Positions 42,389 to 53,833 of a stretch of DNA of 64,000 nucleotides are shown one piece after another. The notes beneath the pieces are model-generated. The model was given only the letters and a program-made list of their open reading frames with translations, made no database searches and was not told the DNA's origin. The stretch is from Phytophthora sp. 'mugwort' (taxonomy: Eukaryota; Oomycota; Peronosporomycetes; Peronosporales; Peronosporaceae), in the NCBI GenBank assembly GCA_033558025.1, contig JAUCEF010000009.1, positions 372,001 to 436,000 on the forward strand. The letters run 5' to 3'. Each line of letters opens with the position of its first letter. Within the stretch, counting starts at the first letter, position 1. The position numbers and the translations under genes are program-made.

Positions 42389-43738
42389 ACATGGAGTTAG
42401 GTGAACCAAAGTAGCTTTGGGGTAAAAACCACTTCGATTTGTAACAATTATCAGAAAACCAGTTTTTCCAAGTGCCCTTTTAACGTTGGCGTATTAAGTT
42501 TCACGAGCACGCTAAAACCGTTTTGCTTATGGAAATAATCAGTCTGACAGGTAATGTTACTTCCAGCATTGGCTAATTCACGCTATGTCTGTGCAGATAC
42601 TGGAGATAGTGGCCGAGCAGTCATTATTTCAGCTCACACGCGTAATTTATTGTGTATGTCCGCGTCAAGGCAACCATTTCTAAACATTAATGACAGCAAC
42701 CACTGCTTTTGTGCATCCTTCGCCTCTGAATGGTAGCGGCATCCTTGCACTGATCCGTGCGATGTCGGTTTCGCCATATCGAGATTGCTATAAGACCGTT
42801 GAAGCAGCGCCGCATGTACGTGACCGATGCGAATAAGCGAATAAGCCACTGAATCGCTATACTAAAAAATGGCGCTCAATGATGCGTCGATAATTGCAAA
42901 ATCGCAAAATGGATGCCTGGCCAACTGAATTTTCTTGATAAAAACAGAAACAATTCTTGATGCAGATCATCGTGATTATATTTACTCGATCCAGGGACAT
43001 TTGGAATGACAGCTATGGATTGCAGCATTTCACGTTCACGCACCCGAAGGCGATGCCAAATATTTCGTTGAACTGATTAAGCGTGATGTATTTAATTTGA
43101 TTTGTTGCGGCTTAGACGGGTTAACTACACCGTTCACCCTAATTAGTCGTGCCATCCCATCCGTTCTATTTTTATATTCCCTCTTCTCGCAACGTACTTA
43201 TCGCTAGTAAGTGAACGGTGAAAATGTACACCCCTTTTTTATGGATGGCTGCACCAATAACAAAATAGCATTATTTATATAACATAATACAGGTATCTAT
43301 AATATAGGATTTTACTTTATGTGCAAGTGTACGATCACCATTTGCGGACACGTTGGTGTGGCCCGCGAGATTAATTGTCGTGCCTGAAATTTTTTGCAAA
43401 ATGAAAAGACGGAATTTTTGCAAAATGAAAAGACGGCAAATGCCTCCAAATAGCGCGCGCTATGAGCTTGGTCGCTGTCGTTGGTAAGCTTAAAACTGAG
43501 GAGGTTGTTATCAACGATGTTACGTTGCAAATCTCGACCTTTTTGAACCCAGACGTCAGTAAACTCCTGTCTGTTCGAGTACCATTCCTTCATCCGCCAT
43601 GGCTTTAGATGCTTTGCCATGGTAGCCGGGTAGAAAGGTTTTGCCCTGCACATGTGGGTGTTTTCTTGTATCGCGTCCAGTCGATCAAGAGCATTCCGTA
43701 GCTTCGGACACTAAGGACTCGAAAGGGACCAGGAATGC
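42389..43738. other. Gene-poor stretch
   Basis: No supported gene. A 22-bp motif TTTTTGCAAAATGAAAAGACGG is duplicated in tandem at about 43390-43435. A 113-codon minus-strand ORF (43653-43312) spans it but shows no recognised domain. It may include the 5' end of the hAT element. Confidence 0.45.
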
Positions 43739-45145
43739 ATGCTGTGGTTTGCGGTTGGTGCTTCGTTTCGTGCGACAATCACCAGATCGTCAGCTGATAC
43801 TGACGCCCCACATGTTTGCTGCTTTCACGGGCATTCTGACGGCATGGCTGGGCTTCCTTTCTGTTCTGCTGATCCTAATTCACTATTGTTCGGCAGTCAA
43901 AAAACATATCGCGTACACGCCTCGGAGCATAACGTCGCCAGGTTTGCCTGATTCGAGAAAGACGACCAACTGTCCACTGCATTGCTGAGCATGGCACCTT
44001 TGCTCAACGACCCGGACGACGACTTATCCGCTCGAGCGCACCTTGAGTTTATCAAGTCTATGCTGGCGCGAGATTACGGGGTGCAGCTCGAGCGGTTCAT
44101 CTTTATTGTCGGTGACAATTGTTCGGTCAACCGTTTGCTAGCTACGCTCATGGGAATTCCGTTAGTGGGGTGCGCCAGCCACCGCCTAAATCGCGCCCTG
44201 CAACATTTTTTTTTTTTCATTTGGTACAGCACGAGGATGACTTCGCTGCTGTACAAGCATTGATGATTAAGCTGAGGACGCTAACTCAATCGGCAAAACT
44301 TCGGTAAGAAAATGTGTATTCATTTGATTAATATTTTCTAACTAACTCCATTATTTTTTTTAAATTAATAAATAAAACAATTGGGTAAAGGTTAGAAATT
44401 GAGCTTCGGCCTGTTATCAGACAAGATACCCGATGGAAAAAAACGACCTTTAATATGGTCAGGCGCTATTTTCAGCTGCTGGAGTTTCTAGATTCCGAGG
44501 ACGACGACATCATGGAGATGATGCCGGCACCATCTGCTAACAAGCGACTTCGTGCTTTGTACAAGGAGCTAAAGGACATCGAATCGGTGTCGAAGGCGCT
44601 TCAAGGTCAAGAAGTCGATTTGCTGGATGTTCGTCAGTGATTCGACGAACTCATTTCGACCAAGCCACACTTCGCGACATACCTCGGTACGAGCATACAT
44701 ACGCTGACTACGTGTTAATATTATTTATTTAACTACTATTATTATGTAGGCCCTCGCGCGACTATTGTTCACAGTCCCGACTTTGAGTCGGGCTGTGTAC
44801 GTATCCTGAGAGGTCGGGAAAACCGTTTGACGCATGCAGAGAAGGCGGCGCTATTCAATATTTCTAAAGCCAATGGAGACCGAGAGCGAATCGGACGACG
44901 ATGATCAAGCCTCTTTTGTCGAGCGCCTCCGCAAGCACCACCGCCTACAACATTCCGCGGTCAGTTACAATCTTTTGAAGACAATCCCCCCAACATTTAA
45001 CGTGGTAGAGCGCTTTTTTTTCCAGCGTTGCTCGCGTTACCTTCGGACATCAGCGCCACGGTCTGCTGCCAGCTACGCTGGAGATGATTTTGTTTCTGCG
45101 CTAGAACCGCGCGCTATTTTTTTGGAATGCCAGCACTGTCAATAG
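43739..45145 (+). pseudogene. hAT-superfamily transposase with two introns
   Basis: Plus-strand gene. The core has [40 protein letters not shown] (catalytic Asp in GDNCSVN) and [13 protein letters not shown]. Intron 1 (44304-44390, GTAAGA...AAG, 87 nt) rejoins as KLR/LEIELRPVIRQDTRW, and intron 2 (44697-44749, 53 nt) rejoins as TYL/GPRATIVHSPDFESGC. The C-terminal dimerisation region has TFNVVERFF. Lesions: a shift in a T-run at about 44206-44218, a TGA in place of a probable Trp codon at 44638, and a shift near 44900. The 5' end is uncertain because the first Asp region (43739-43980) is degraded. Confidence 0.8.
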
Positions 45146-46950
45146 TCTTAACTAGATCGCTTAGTTGAGTTGCTAATACATTTGATTACATGTAGTACAT
45201 TTTCTTCAATTACTCCGTTACTAATTTCCGAGTTGTCAAGCCATACCATAACTTGCTTCCACCTCACTTATCACACAATTTATTTTGCTTGCAAGGGAAT
45301 AATAAATATAAATGCCATATTCGGAGGCCCTGGTGCCTGGGGTGCTCATTGTTCGGTCCTCTCGTATTCTGCACTGCGACGGCTACGCGTCGCTGCTGCT
45401 CAGCCTTGGTGTTCATATGCAATTCCAGTTTTCCCCAACAGACGTCCTGTGTCTGGTAGTCGACAATAATTTTCTGCTCGCGCATGAAACCGGTGTAAAT
45501 AATTACGGGAAGAACTGGTTTTCTACCGCCCTGAACGCTTGCGTGCACTGACGTATATCGGGGAAGTCTGGTAACTTAAAGGCGACGTGACAAAACACAA
45601 CCCCTAGGTCTGGTTGCAATTCCACATTCACGATGCGGAACGAGCCCTCTTACTCTTGTGGGGTGTCCCACGATTTTACCTCTTCGCCCACCACTGATTG
45701 GCCGTCCCAATGTCAAGTAGCGCCGTCACAGACTGTTGACTTAACAGATGCTTCAGTGTTACCTTAAGACGCAACGCACTCCGTGAGTGTGTGTGTGTGT
45801 GGGGGGGGGGGGGAGCGAGAGAGTGGTTGCGACTGCCTCAGCCTCTTTGCATCGGCCGTCAGAGCCTTGCCAGAACGTGTGGATTAACGACCGAGCATTC
45901 TTCACGTACTTGAGTTGCCGCCGTCGTCGTGCTGTTCCAGTGGTCTTAATCCCTCCCTTCAAATGTTACTTGTCATGCTTTGTTCTGGTTTGGCTCGAGG
46001 TCGGTAGCGTGAAAGCTGAGTTCCGAAAGCACTCGTCGCCTTGGTGGGCTGGGCTTTCCACACGTTACCTCGTTCTTGCAGAATGGACGGCTTCAGACCT
46101 CAAGCCCTCACAGAAGCAGACGCGCACCTGGTGCCGTTAACTTGAATTGTAGTACCTGTCTTCGTATCAGCCGGCTATGTTTATGTCCGTTGCACAATAG
46201 ACCACATGCAGATTTAATGCTTTATCTAAAAAATTTGTGCATGTATCATGAATATTTATGTTAGTTACAGGACAACGCGACATGGCGAACAGCGATGTAA
46301 CTTTGATATGAAACTGTAGTTTATCTAAGCTGCTATACATTTTGACTCTTATTCCACCGTTTTTATGTAGCGGACTTGCATTGGCACAATTCATTAAATC
46401 ATAATAAGATCGTATCATTTAGGAAAATCTCCATCTGCATGCTATGCGTTACAGGCGTACCTAGCAATTATGTCATCTTCGCAAAATCTCAGCCAGTGAA
46501 TTGTGCAGGTCAGACAGTATCATTTGGTGCGTTGCAATCATCACTTTCTTACCTGGTGCGAAACCAACACGCCCGCCAGCCACCACCACCACCAAAGTCG
46601 TCGACCAAGGCCGCAAACTTCCTTTTAACCATGAGAACTTTGGCGACACCGCGCGACACCTAGAGGAAATAGCAGCCGACTGCTGAGTACGCCACCGTTG
46701 GGGGCGACGACACGCTCAAGAGATGACGAGTTCCTCGGTGTCCGAGTTGGATGCTCTCTGGTCTCTCAGCGAACCTGCCATCACGATTGCGTGGATGCAA
46801 GGTCACGGGTGTAAGCCATCTGTCTCAGGAAAGGGCGCCTTTTTTTGATGATGCTGTCTGTCTGTGTTGAGGCACTTCGACAGATGGCAGAAGCATGCCA
46901 TCAACATCAGCATTGACATATCCACGGTAAAATAAGAGTGCACGGGGTGG
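45146..46950. other. Mostly unassigned; possible Myb-like fragment
   Basis: The plus-strand ORF 45312-45551 contains DVLCLVVDNNFLLAHETG and NWFSTALNACV, faintly like a SANT/Myb-like domain; such genes often pair with PIF/Harbinger transposases like the one that follows. This is a weak call. A TG repeat followed by a 13-base G run lies at 45788-45813. The remainder shows no gene I can support. Confidence 0.3.
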
Positions 46951-46959
46951 CCCAGATAG

Positions 46960-47595
46960 CCCATGCTGTATCCACAGCTGGTCAAAAGGGTGAAGATGTC
47001 GGATCAAATGGAAGAATATCGCCCTATTGGCCAATTTACAGAGCAGAGGTCTACTACTCCGCGTAGCCCAAGCTCAATGGCTTCAATATTGAGTGCTCAG
47101 TAGTGCCTCCGGGTCTCGTAGTGGACCTCTCAGCTCATTCACCTGGCTCAAAATCGGATCTCATGATGATGCTCGAACGGATTTCTTCCGTTCACAGGAA
47201 GACGCTACGCAAGGAACAGCCGTCTACACAAGAGATGGGCGGTGAGCCAACACAATTCCTGCAGACGTGGGCCGTGCTGATGGACAAGGGTTAACAAGGC
47301 GCAGGACGCGTGCTGCGAGCGATTTAGCCTAAGAAGCAGCCGCGCGGGGGTACGTCGGATCGGGACGACATCGCGTGCAACAAAGCCGTTGCATCGGAGC
47401 GTATTCTCGACGAGAAGTACTTCGGGCGGATGTGTTCGCAGCGGAAAACAAACTACGCGATATTCAAGTGGAACGAGAACCGGTTTGACGGCGTTGTTCG
47501 CCTTTGCGCAACCCCTTACAAACTACCACACAGGGTTAATGCCGCTGCGAGTCCGCGGCAGTGAGCTTTATGACATGGTGCTCTCTAAATATTAA
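46960..47595 (+). pseudogene. PIF/Harbinger transposase remnant (3' half)
   Basis: In adjoining plus-strand frames: AHSPGSKSDLMMMLERI (the region with the second catalytic Asp in this family), WAVLMDKG followed past a stop by a QGAGRVLRAI stretch (usually DKGYQGA), PKKQPRGGT, ASERILDEKYFGRM (third acidic residue) and NENRFDGVVRLC, then LTNYHTGLMPLR. This is the DDE_Tnp_4 order of PIF/Harbinger. The first half is missing or unreadable. Single-base stops (for example at 47293) show decay. Confidence 0.75.
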
Positions 47596-47647
47596 GCAAT
47601 GGACGAGCACATTCGAACGCAAAGTGTCTAGGGAACATCACCATTAC

Positions 47648-48177
47648 TGTAACGGGGTTACACGAAGTGTAGCCATGCTACATGTCACCTTGCAGTAAGT
47701 GGTACGTGGTACCACTTGGATTAACAAGAAAACTATTAGAATCATACATTTACACCACAGGCGGCATTGCCGCAGATAAACAAACAAGTAAGTTCATTTT
47801 TTTTAGCATCAAAGAGAGTACCGTCCTAGGTTTAGGAATACTGACTCTCTGAGGCTCTAGTGGTATATCTAGAGGGATATAAGTCTCTGCGGAGACCTTA
47901 GGGGTTTGAGAACCACAGCTAAGACTCGGAGAGGCATACATCTTCCTCTGGCGCACTACGCTACGCAGCGCGCTGCAATTACCGCGTGCGCAAGCAAGCA
48001 CGTTCGCGTTACAGCCGTATAACGTACGATCGTCGGCATCTCAGTGCGAGACCCAGTACGAATCTGATAGATCGTTCTTTCTCTTTTTCTAAGGTTGCTT
48101 CTTAAGACTTCTGCGCGATAATAAATTTATTTGAATGCTAGTTCTTTGGTTTGTACTTTGCGTTATAGCTCCTATTG
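47648..48177 (+). mobile_element. Candidate solo LTR
   Basis: Begins TGTAACGGGGTTACACG with an inverted repeat typical of LTR starts. It contains a late AATAAA (about 48120) and is flanked by a 5-bp direct repeat ATTAC (47643-47647 and 48178-48182). Against it: the proposed 3' end is ATTG rather than the usual CA. A longer end at ACCACA (about 48193) is possible. No internal retrotransposon sequence is attached. Confidence 0.4.
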
Positions 48178-48182
48178 ATTAC

Positions 48183-49979
48183 CGAACTTACCACAAAAAC
48201 GGATGTATCAGGGTCCGTGCAGTTAGAAAGGATTAGGCAACAACTTCAGAGCGGTTAGAATAATGGTAGCCACTAAACTCAGGTGCTCTTGATACCACAC
48301 CACACGCCATCTTGATCCCCACAGTGTACTACAAGGACTTATATGCAACGTTCACAGTACGTCGCCCGTCGTTCGTTTGGCAATTGATGGTAAATTAAAT
48401 ACTGAGTAGGAGCTGGCTCAGTCGGATGCGCACCAGCCACCAGTTCGCTGAGGTTTTAGTAACACCAGTTGATGTTGAAGCAACTGACACCTGTGCATTT
48501 TATGAATTTGAACCGACTTTCCTCTGTTAACGGATATTTCAGCCGCAAATGTAGCCAACCGCTTTGAACGTAACAGAATTTATCCCAGCAGTAACGGGCG
48601 ATCAAATCTGTAAAAATAACGCACTTATCTCGAAAACTGGCATCTGCAAGCTGAACGGCGCTTCTTTATTCAAACATTTCCTGGATGCGGAATAAATCTG
48701 ATTTTCCGCAAAAATTATCACCAGACGACAACACGGACGTTTTTAGTCCATTGCTAATGTACTAGGACTTTGTGGAGGCTGCAATAGCATTGTGGTCACC
48801 GTAAGAGTCGGGGACGATCTGGAGAACCCAGAAACCACAATACTGAACAGTCGAATAGACATGTTCTTTACGCACAGTAAGACTATAGTTTGACATGTAG
48901 CGGTATGACTGTTGCATTGCAGCATGTTGCCGAAGCATGAAGCACTGCGCTATGCATTGACAGAGGCTCTGACAGTAGTGCTGTTCAATGCCTTTGTAGA
49001 GAAATCCGTGCTTTAAAAAAATGATATAGCGGTACCATGATAAGGGGATCATTTGTAGTTTGCGGCAGTGCAAGATCTTCCCTCACCCGGAAATTTCAGA
49101 GCTTCTTCGGGCGTAGCGCGACTTTGTAAACTACGTCTATATCTGAAGTGCAAACCGCACAGTCCAAATTCGAATGAAAGATCACGCGGCTTTCGACGGG
49201 AGTGCGGGGGGGGGGGTCGTGTGCCCTACGCTAACGTGCAAGCGCCAAGCGGCCCCGATTCCCTTCGCCGCGCGACTTTTTGTTTTATTTGCTTATTCGA
49301 GGAGCTGGAGCCCCAGGTGCGTTGAAGGTCACGTCGGCGGTGCAGAGGATCGGAAGTTGGATGGTCAAGAGGTGTATGTACTAGTCGCAAGTGGTTTAGA
49401 AAATGCAGGAAACGTTTTCCCATGACCCAGTCAAGCTGCGTCATGCTGTCGGTGCGTTGGTCAATGAAGATCGTTTGCTTCAGCATGAGTGCCATAACAT
49501 AGAGGTTAAGACAAAGAGCTATCTAGTGGTACCATTTCCTTAATACGAAAGTAGCAACCGCAATTAATTATTTTCCTCGCTTCCACCGTTTCGGTCCGTT
49601 CTTATCCTCCTCTTAGCGGGATTGCCTGATAACAATGTTGCTCACTGGTAGAGCGAGTCTGCAATCCACCCTCAACTAACACCAATCAATACATTTGGGT
49701 CCCTGCATTTGCCGATATAGTTTTTCTTTTATATCTTTTATGTAGCAGGCGTTCCTTACTCGGTCAGATTATCGTATACAAAATAGTTAGCAATACAAAA
49801 GATGTCGCAAAGGAATTGTACGCTCACGGGCAGACCAGCAAACCGTGAGGCTACCTTATAGCATCCGGTCCTTGTTGAAGGCCAAGTTAACACAACAATC
49901 ACATGATACGACACTCTGATTCAGTCGATACCGTAGCGATACATACAGTCCGCGACATCTACATTTTTGGGCGTACCCC
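48183..49979. other. Gene-poor stretch
   Basis: About 1.8 kb. A 103-codon minus-strand ORF (49073-48762) contains TVQYCGFWVLQIVPDSYGDH and looks protein-like, but I cannot assign it. An 11-base G run is at 49206-49216. No other support. Confidence 0.45.
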
Positions 49980-50159
49980 AGCTTCTATCGGATAGGGCAA
50001 TAAGCGACTTGCTACGCTGCTCTAGATATTGCAAAGCTTCAACAGGCTGGCATACAACAACCATATTTCACTTCGTGTCAAACTTAAAAAAATGACTTGA
50101 TTTCATTACTAGTAATAATGGAGTTTATGACCGAACTGGCCTCATTGCGTATTTTTGTA

Positions 50160-51225
50160 TGGGACGAGGGCCAGTCATCACTGACGAAGCGTGCGGTCAC
50201 ATGAAGGGCCTCTGTGAGGTAGGTACGGGGTCCGTGCTATTTTCGGCGTGTTAAGCGGTTTCCAAACGTACGCGCTGAAGAGCAAAGGGGCAAGCGGAAA
50301 GAACGGGGCTGCGCACCGAGCCTGACAGACCGAACACTACGCCAAGTCGTCCGCTGCGCCCCAGCCAGGATTTTCTGCGCGGCCGAGTCGAAGGCTACGT
50401 ACGGGTTGGAGTGCTCGGTGCGTACGATCCAGAGACGGTTGTCTTGGGTGGACTATTTAGTCTACTCTAAAATGGATCATAGTCTACCATTCACTAAGGA
50501 GCACACAAAAAACACGCCTGGAGTACGCAGAGATGCTCTAGACGGCGGCGCGGAAGGAGGTGGTGTGGCTCATGATGATCTTTTCAGATGAAAAAAATGT
50601 TTAATTTGGATGGATCCGATGGCAACATATTCTACTGACAGGACCTGAGACAGTCTCCCCGCCGCTACATGAACCAGCAAAACTGGGGAGGTTCGCTGAT
50701 GATGTGGGGGTATTGGGGCAACGAGCAAACCGGAGTTTGTGGTGTTGGAAAGGCACCAAAATTCCGGCGACTACATCTATACTGTGTCGGACATACGTTT
50801 ACCTTCGCTCGCAAGAACTACGGTATTGACTTTGGGTTCATGCAAGGCAATGCAATGCTTCGATCCACGCCACGAACGAAACGAGGTCGTTCGTAAAGGA
50901 GATCAGGTGGCGCTCCTAGGTAGACCGCCCCCCCCCATCTAAACCCATTGAAAATGCTTGGGCCATTCTGGCAAGGAAAGTATCAGCACCGGCAAGCAGT
51001 ACACATCTGTGCCCCAACTTGCGTCTGCGGTAATGAAGTAGTGGTTCTGTATCCGGTCTATATCGGTCTGTATCCCACTACTCCATTATCACAGACGCAA
51101 GTTCGGGCAAGGATGTGTAATGCTTGTCGGTTCTTTCTCAATGAAAGAGCTGCACGATCTGATGGACACGCTGCCGACTCGATGCCCCGAAGTGGCTCAC
51201 AGGAGCGGCGACACACTCACTATTA
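50160..51225 (+). pseudogene. Tc1-like transposase, broken
   Basis: Plus-strand pieces include MGRGPVITDEACGHMKGL (N-terminus), SFDD-like region DLFR (first Asp area, about 50580), MMWGYWGN, LERHQNSGDYIYTVSD, the second-Asp area (ANYGIDFGFMQGNAM-like, about 50810-50860), NPIENAWAILARK-like sequence in a shifted frame (about 50940-50980) and MKELHDLMDTLPTRC at the end. It belongs to the same broad superfamily as the copy at 1437-2395 but is a different lineage. It has multiple stops and a 33-bp inverted duplication at 51012-51107 inside the C-terminal part. Confidence 0.78.
51012..51107. repeat. 33-bp imperfect inverted repeat in a transposase
   Basis: Arms 51012-51044 and 51075-51107 pair with about four mismatches around a 30-nt spacer. 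The left arm lies within the expected transposase reading; the right arm is an extra inverted copy that disrupts it. Confidence 0.85.
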
Positions 51226-51400
51226 GGACAAGACCTTCCGTTATACTAACAGTAAAATCAAGTCATTTTTTTGTGCCAAAGTTTTGACGCGGTACGAAAT
51301 ATAGTTAGTTGTATGCCAACCTGTAGAAGCTTTTAAAAATTTAGATCAGCGTCACAACCCCCCCCCCCCACCTATTTCCCTATCCGATAGGAGAAACATA

Positions 51401-52729
51401 ACTAAACAGCATCCTCGAGTTCGTCCTAGAAGCTGAGGTACGTCCAAAACTGTTGGTGTCGCGGAGTGTACCGGTTTGCCTTCATCCTGGTATACCTGCG
51501 GTTGTATCCCAGTACCAAATACCGGTACGTAACTCAGCTGGACGAGTTTGGAACCGAGATCTTGTCAACGCAAACGTATGCCGGGCTATTGGTGGGGAAC
51601 ACGCAGTGCATCTTATAGTGGGCTTGTGGTTGTCGTTTGAATTATGGGCGGAACATGTGAATCTAGGCCTTGACGATGTTTCCCGACTATATTTACCAAA
51701 ATTGACATATTGAGCAAATCGCCCTGATACAATCTCTCGAAGTATTTGATCATGCCTACTTTATGCGCTCGCTATGAGTTTATCGTACTTAACGTTGTGA
51801 CATATTGAGAACAAGGATTCGAAGACCTTGCGCGATTTGTTGCGTGATCGATTCGATGAATCGCGCAAGGCGACTTGAGTAGAGCGCACAATGCTATGGC
51901 CGTGATAGAATTCATATTTGTTTATACCGGTATAACAAAATAATATAATATAATATAATGATTACGTTTCCAGCATTATAAGTTGTTATTGTGATTCTCG
52001 TCCAAAATTGCAGTTCTCGGGCCATTCCAGCAAATCACCAGTCTGATATGATTGGACATAATCTTTACCCGCGCCAATGTGCTAGCGATGCTTCGTCATA
52101 ACAGGAGTGTACGTTTTTACCGCGTCTATGTGAATGTTACAGGAGCAGAATGCGGAGGTGGCGTTCGCTGGTATTACCGATCTCGGTCCGCGGTGACGAG
52201 GTCTACGACACTGCAGTTGACATACAAGAGCGAGCTGAAGAGCAGCACAAGCACGCTTAGTTTCGCAGTCGTAGATCTTGTGGATTGGTAGTAATTTCTC
52301 GGATCCGTAGATTTTTTGTTCCTTAAATAGTTAATTAAACTGACTAACGACTAGCCAATATCCTACCGACCGGACAAGCTGGCCTTTGACGGCGTCGCGA
52401 CGCTTGTGGCCCTCGGTAGCAAGGTCAGTGTGGTCATGCTGGCGCTCGAGAATTTTGATGAGTCGAAGACAGAATCCAAGGTGGCCAAAACGAGCAGTTG
52501 GTTGCCTGAGGGCTAAGGAGTCAAGCCTCCCAGTCAGCAACCGGTCGGTGCTGCCCGACGGACGCCACATCATAAGGATCTTTATTGACGGTATTTTAAG
52601 ACACGCATCAGTGGTAAGCCTATCAGTCGATACGATAGCTACGCGATAACATTGTGTTGTTCTGACTTTGCTATTTCTCTGTTGTTCTAGCATTTGGATC
52701 GTGAATTTGGCGAGCTGTCAGAACAGCAC
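51401..52729. other. Gene-poor stretch with a 12-bp hairpin
   Basis: ORFs here (51453-51713, 52052-52291 and 52693-52331 on the minus strand) show no family signs. A perfect 12-bp inverted repeat (51826-51837 with 51859-51870) and a short TATAA repeat (about 51936-51960) are the only structures noted. Confidence 0.45.
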
Positions 52730-53809
52730 CAACATGGAGGAAGCCGTCACAAATCAGCATGCCCATCCAAACATCGCCTTTCACTGCCTTTACGGGTGTT
52801 ACTGGCTCGGGTATCCCTGCAAAGATCTAGCCCGCGTATACAACAAAAACGTGAAGATAATCGGCAAACTGGATCAGAATTTACGAGAAGACGGGAAAGT
52901 TTGAGCGTGCGCAGTCAGCTCCAGCAAGCAAGTTCAGTGCTGCACACAGACAATGCCTGTGCGAGTACTTGCTGATCGACAGCTGGCGTACTTGCTTATA
53001 GCTCAAGATGCGTTCAAGTGTGCTCACTCCGTCTCGATGTCCAAGTCTTCCGTATAGCGAATCATCCACGAATGTGGGTTATCTATAAAAGTACTTGAGA
53101 GACGTGCTATGCACATCAAGGAACGCCATGTATTTCGCTTTGTGGAGCAGCTGCGTCATATTCGTTTGATAATCGGGGAATGATTAGGAAGCGAGGGTAT
53201 GCGCTTCGGGGGGGGGGGGGATAGTAGCAACTCGTGGGGACTTTCAGCGCAAGCCCAGGGTGTCTGTGTTGGCATCATTGGCGGCTGGCTGGTCTTCTAT
53301 GCGTCGGACGGCACTTTCGATCGCGTTGAATTTGTGAAGTGTTGTAAGGATTTTGCGTACGCAATAAAGGGATGTGTTCGCCAGTACCCCGTCTCTCACT
53401 CCGTTTGAATTTTGGATGGTGCGTCGATCCACAGACACCCGGAGATCGTGCATTTCCTGCGAAGTATCGGAGTAGTCCCGATATTCCTACCGGCATACAG
53501 CCCAATTTTTCAACTCCACCGAATATATGTCCGGGTACATCAAGAAAGCATTTCAGCGACACTACATCGACAAGCGGGCGTGATCTGTTGCCGTTCGTTG
53601 TGCGAACATATCAGCGGTTTGAAGGCGTCAACATGGCACCAGTTTTCGACCATTGCGGCTGGAAAATCCAAGGTCATTCTGATCCTCCTGGACCAATATC
53701 GAAGGAAGAGCGTCGCGTTCCTGATATTAACGGTAGTGCTTTGCAGCTCAATGATGATGAAGCAGAGTTAGGTTTTACTCAAATAGGTGTTTGGTCGCAG
53801 TGCAACTAG
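52730..53809 (+). pseudogene. DDE_3-type transposase remnant
   Basis: Plus strand. The N-terminal part NIAFHCLYGCYWLGYPCKDLARVYNK resembles an HTH domain. Then come AYLLIAQDAFKCAHSVSMSKSSV and IKERHVFRFVEQL. After a G-run comes VCVGIIGGWLVFYASDGTF, then ILDGASIHRHPEIVHFLRS (second catalytic Asp in LDGA) and VVPIFLPAYSPIFQLH (before the third acidic residue). The end is VVRTYQRFEGVN and FDHCGWKIQG. The order matches a Tc1/IS630-related DDE_3 enzyme widespread in oomycetes (from memory, unchecked). Stops near 52903, 53080, 53183 and 53408 disable it. Confidence 0.72.
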
Positions 53810-53833
53810 GATCTCGTCTGGCTTAAGCAGCAA

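Larger units (their letters stand above)
49980..51400 (+). mobile_element. Tc1-like element with long terminal inverted repeats
   Basis: Left end (about 49980-50120) and right end (about 51245-51400) are inverted copies over roughly 140 bp. Matching blocks are CTATCGGATAGGG (49986-49998; inverted at 51378-51390), GGCATACAAC (50050-50059; inverted about 51310) and AAAAAAATGACTTGATTT (50086-50103; inverted about 51256-51273). The exact outer base and TA duplication are unclear. The inside holds a decayed Tc1 transposase. Confidence 0.75.
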
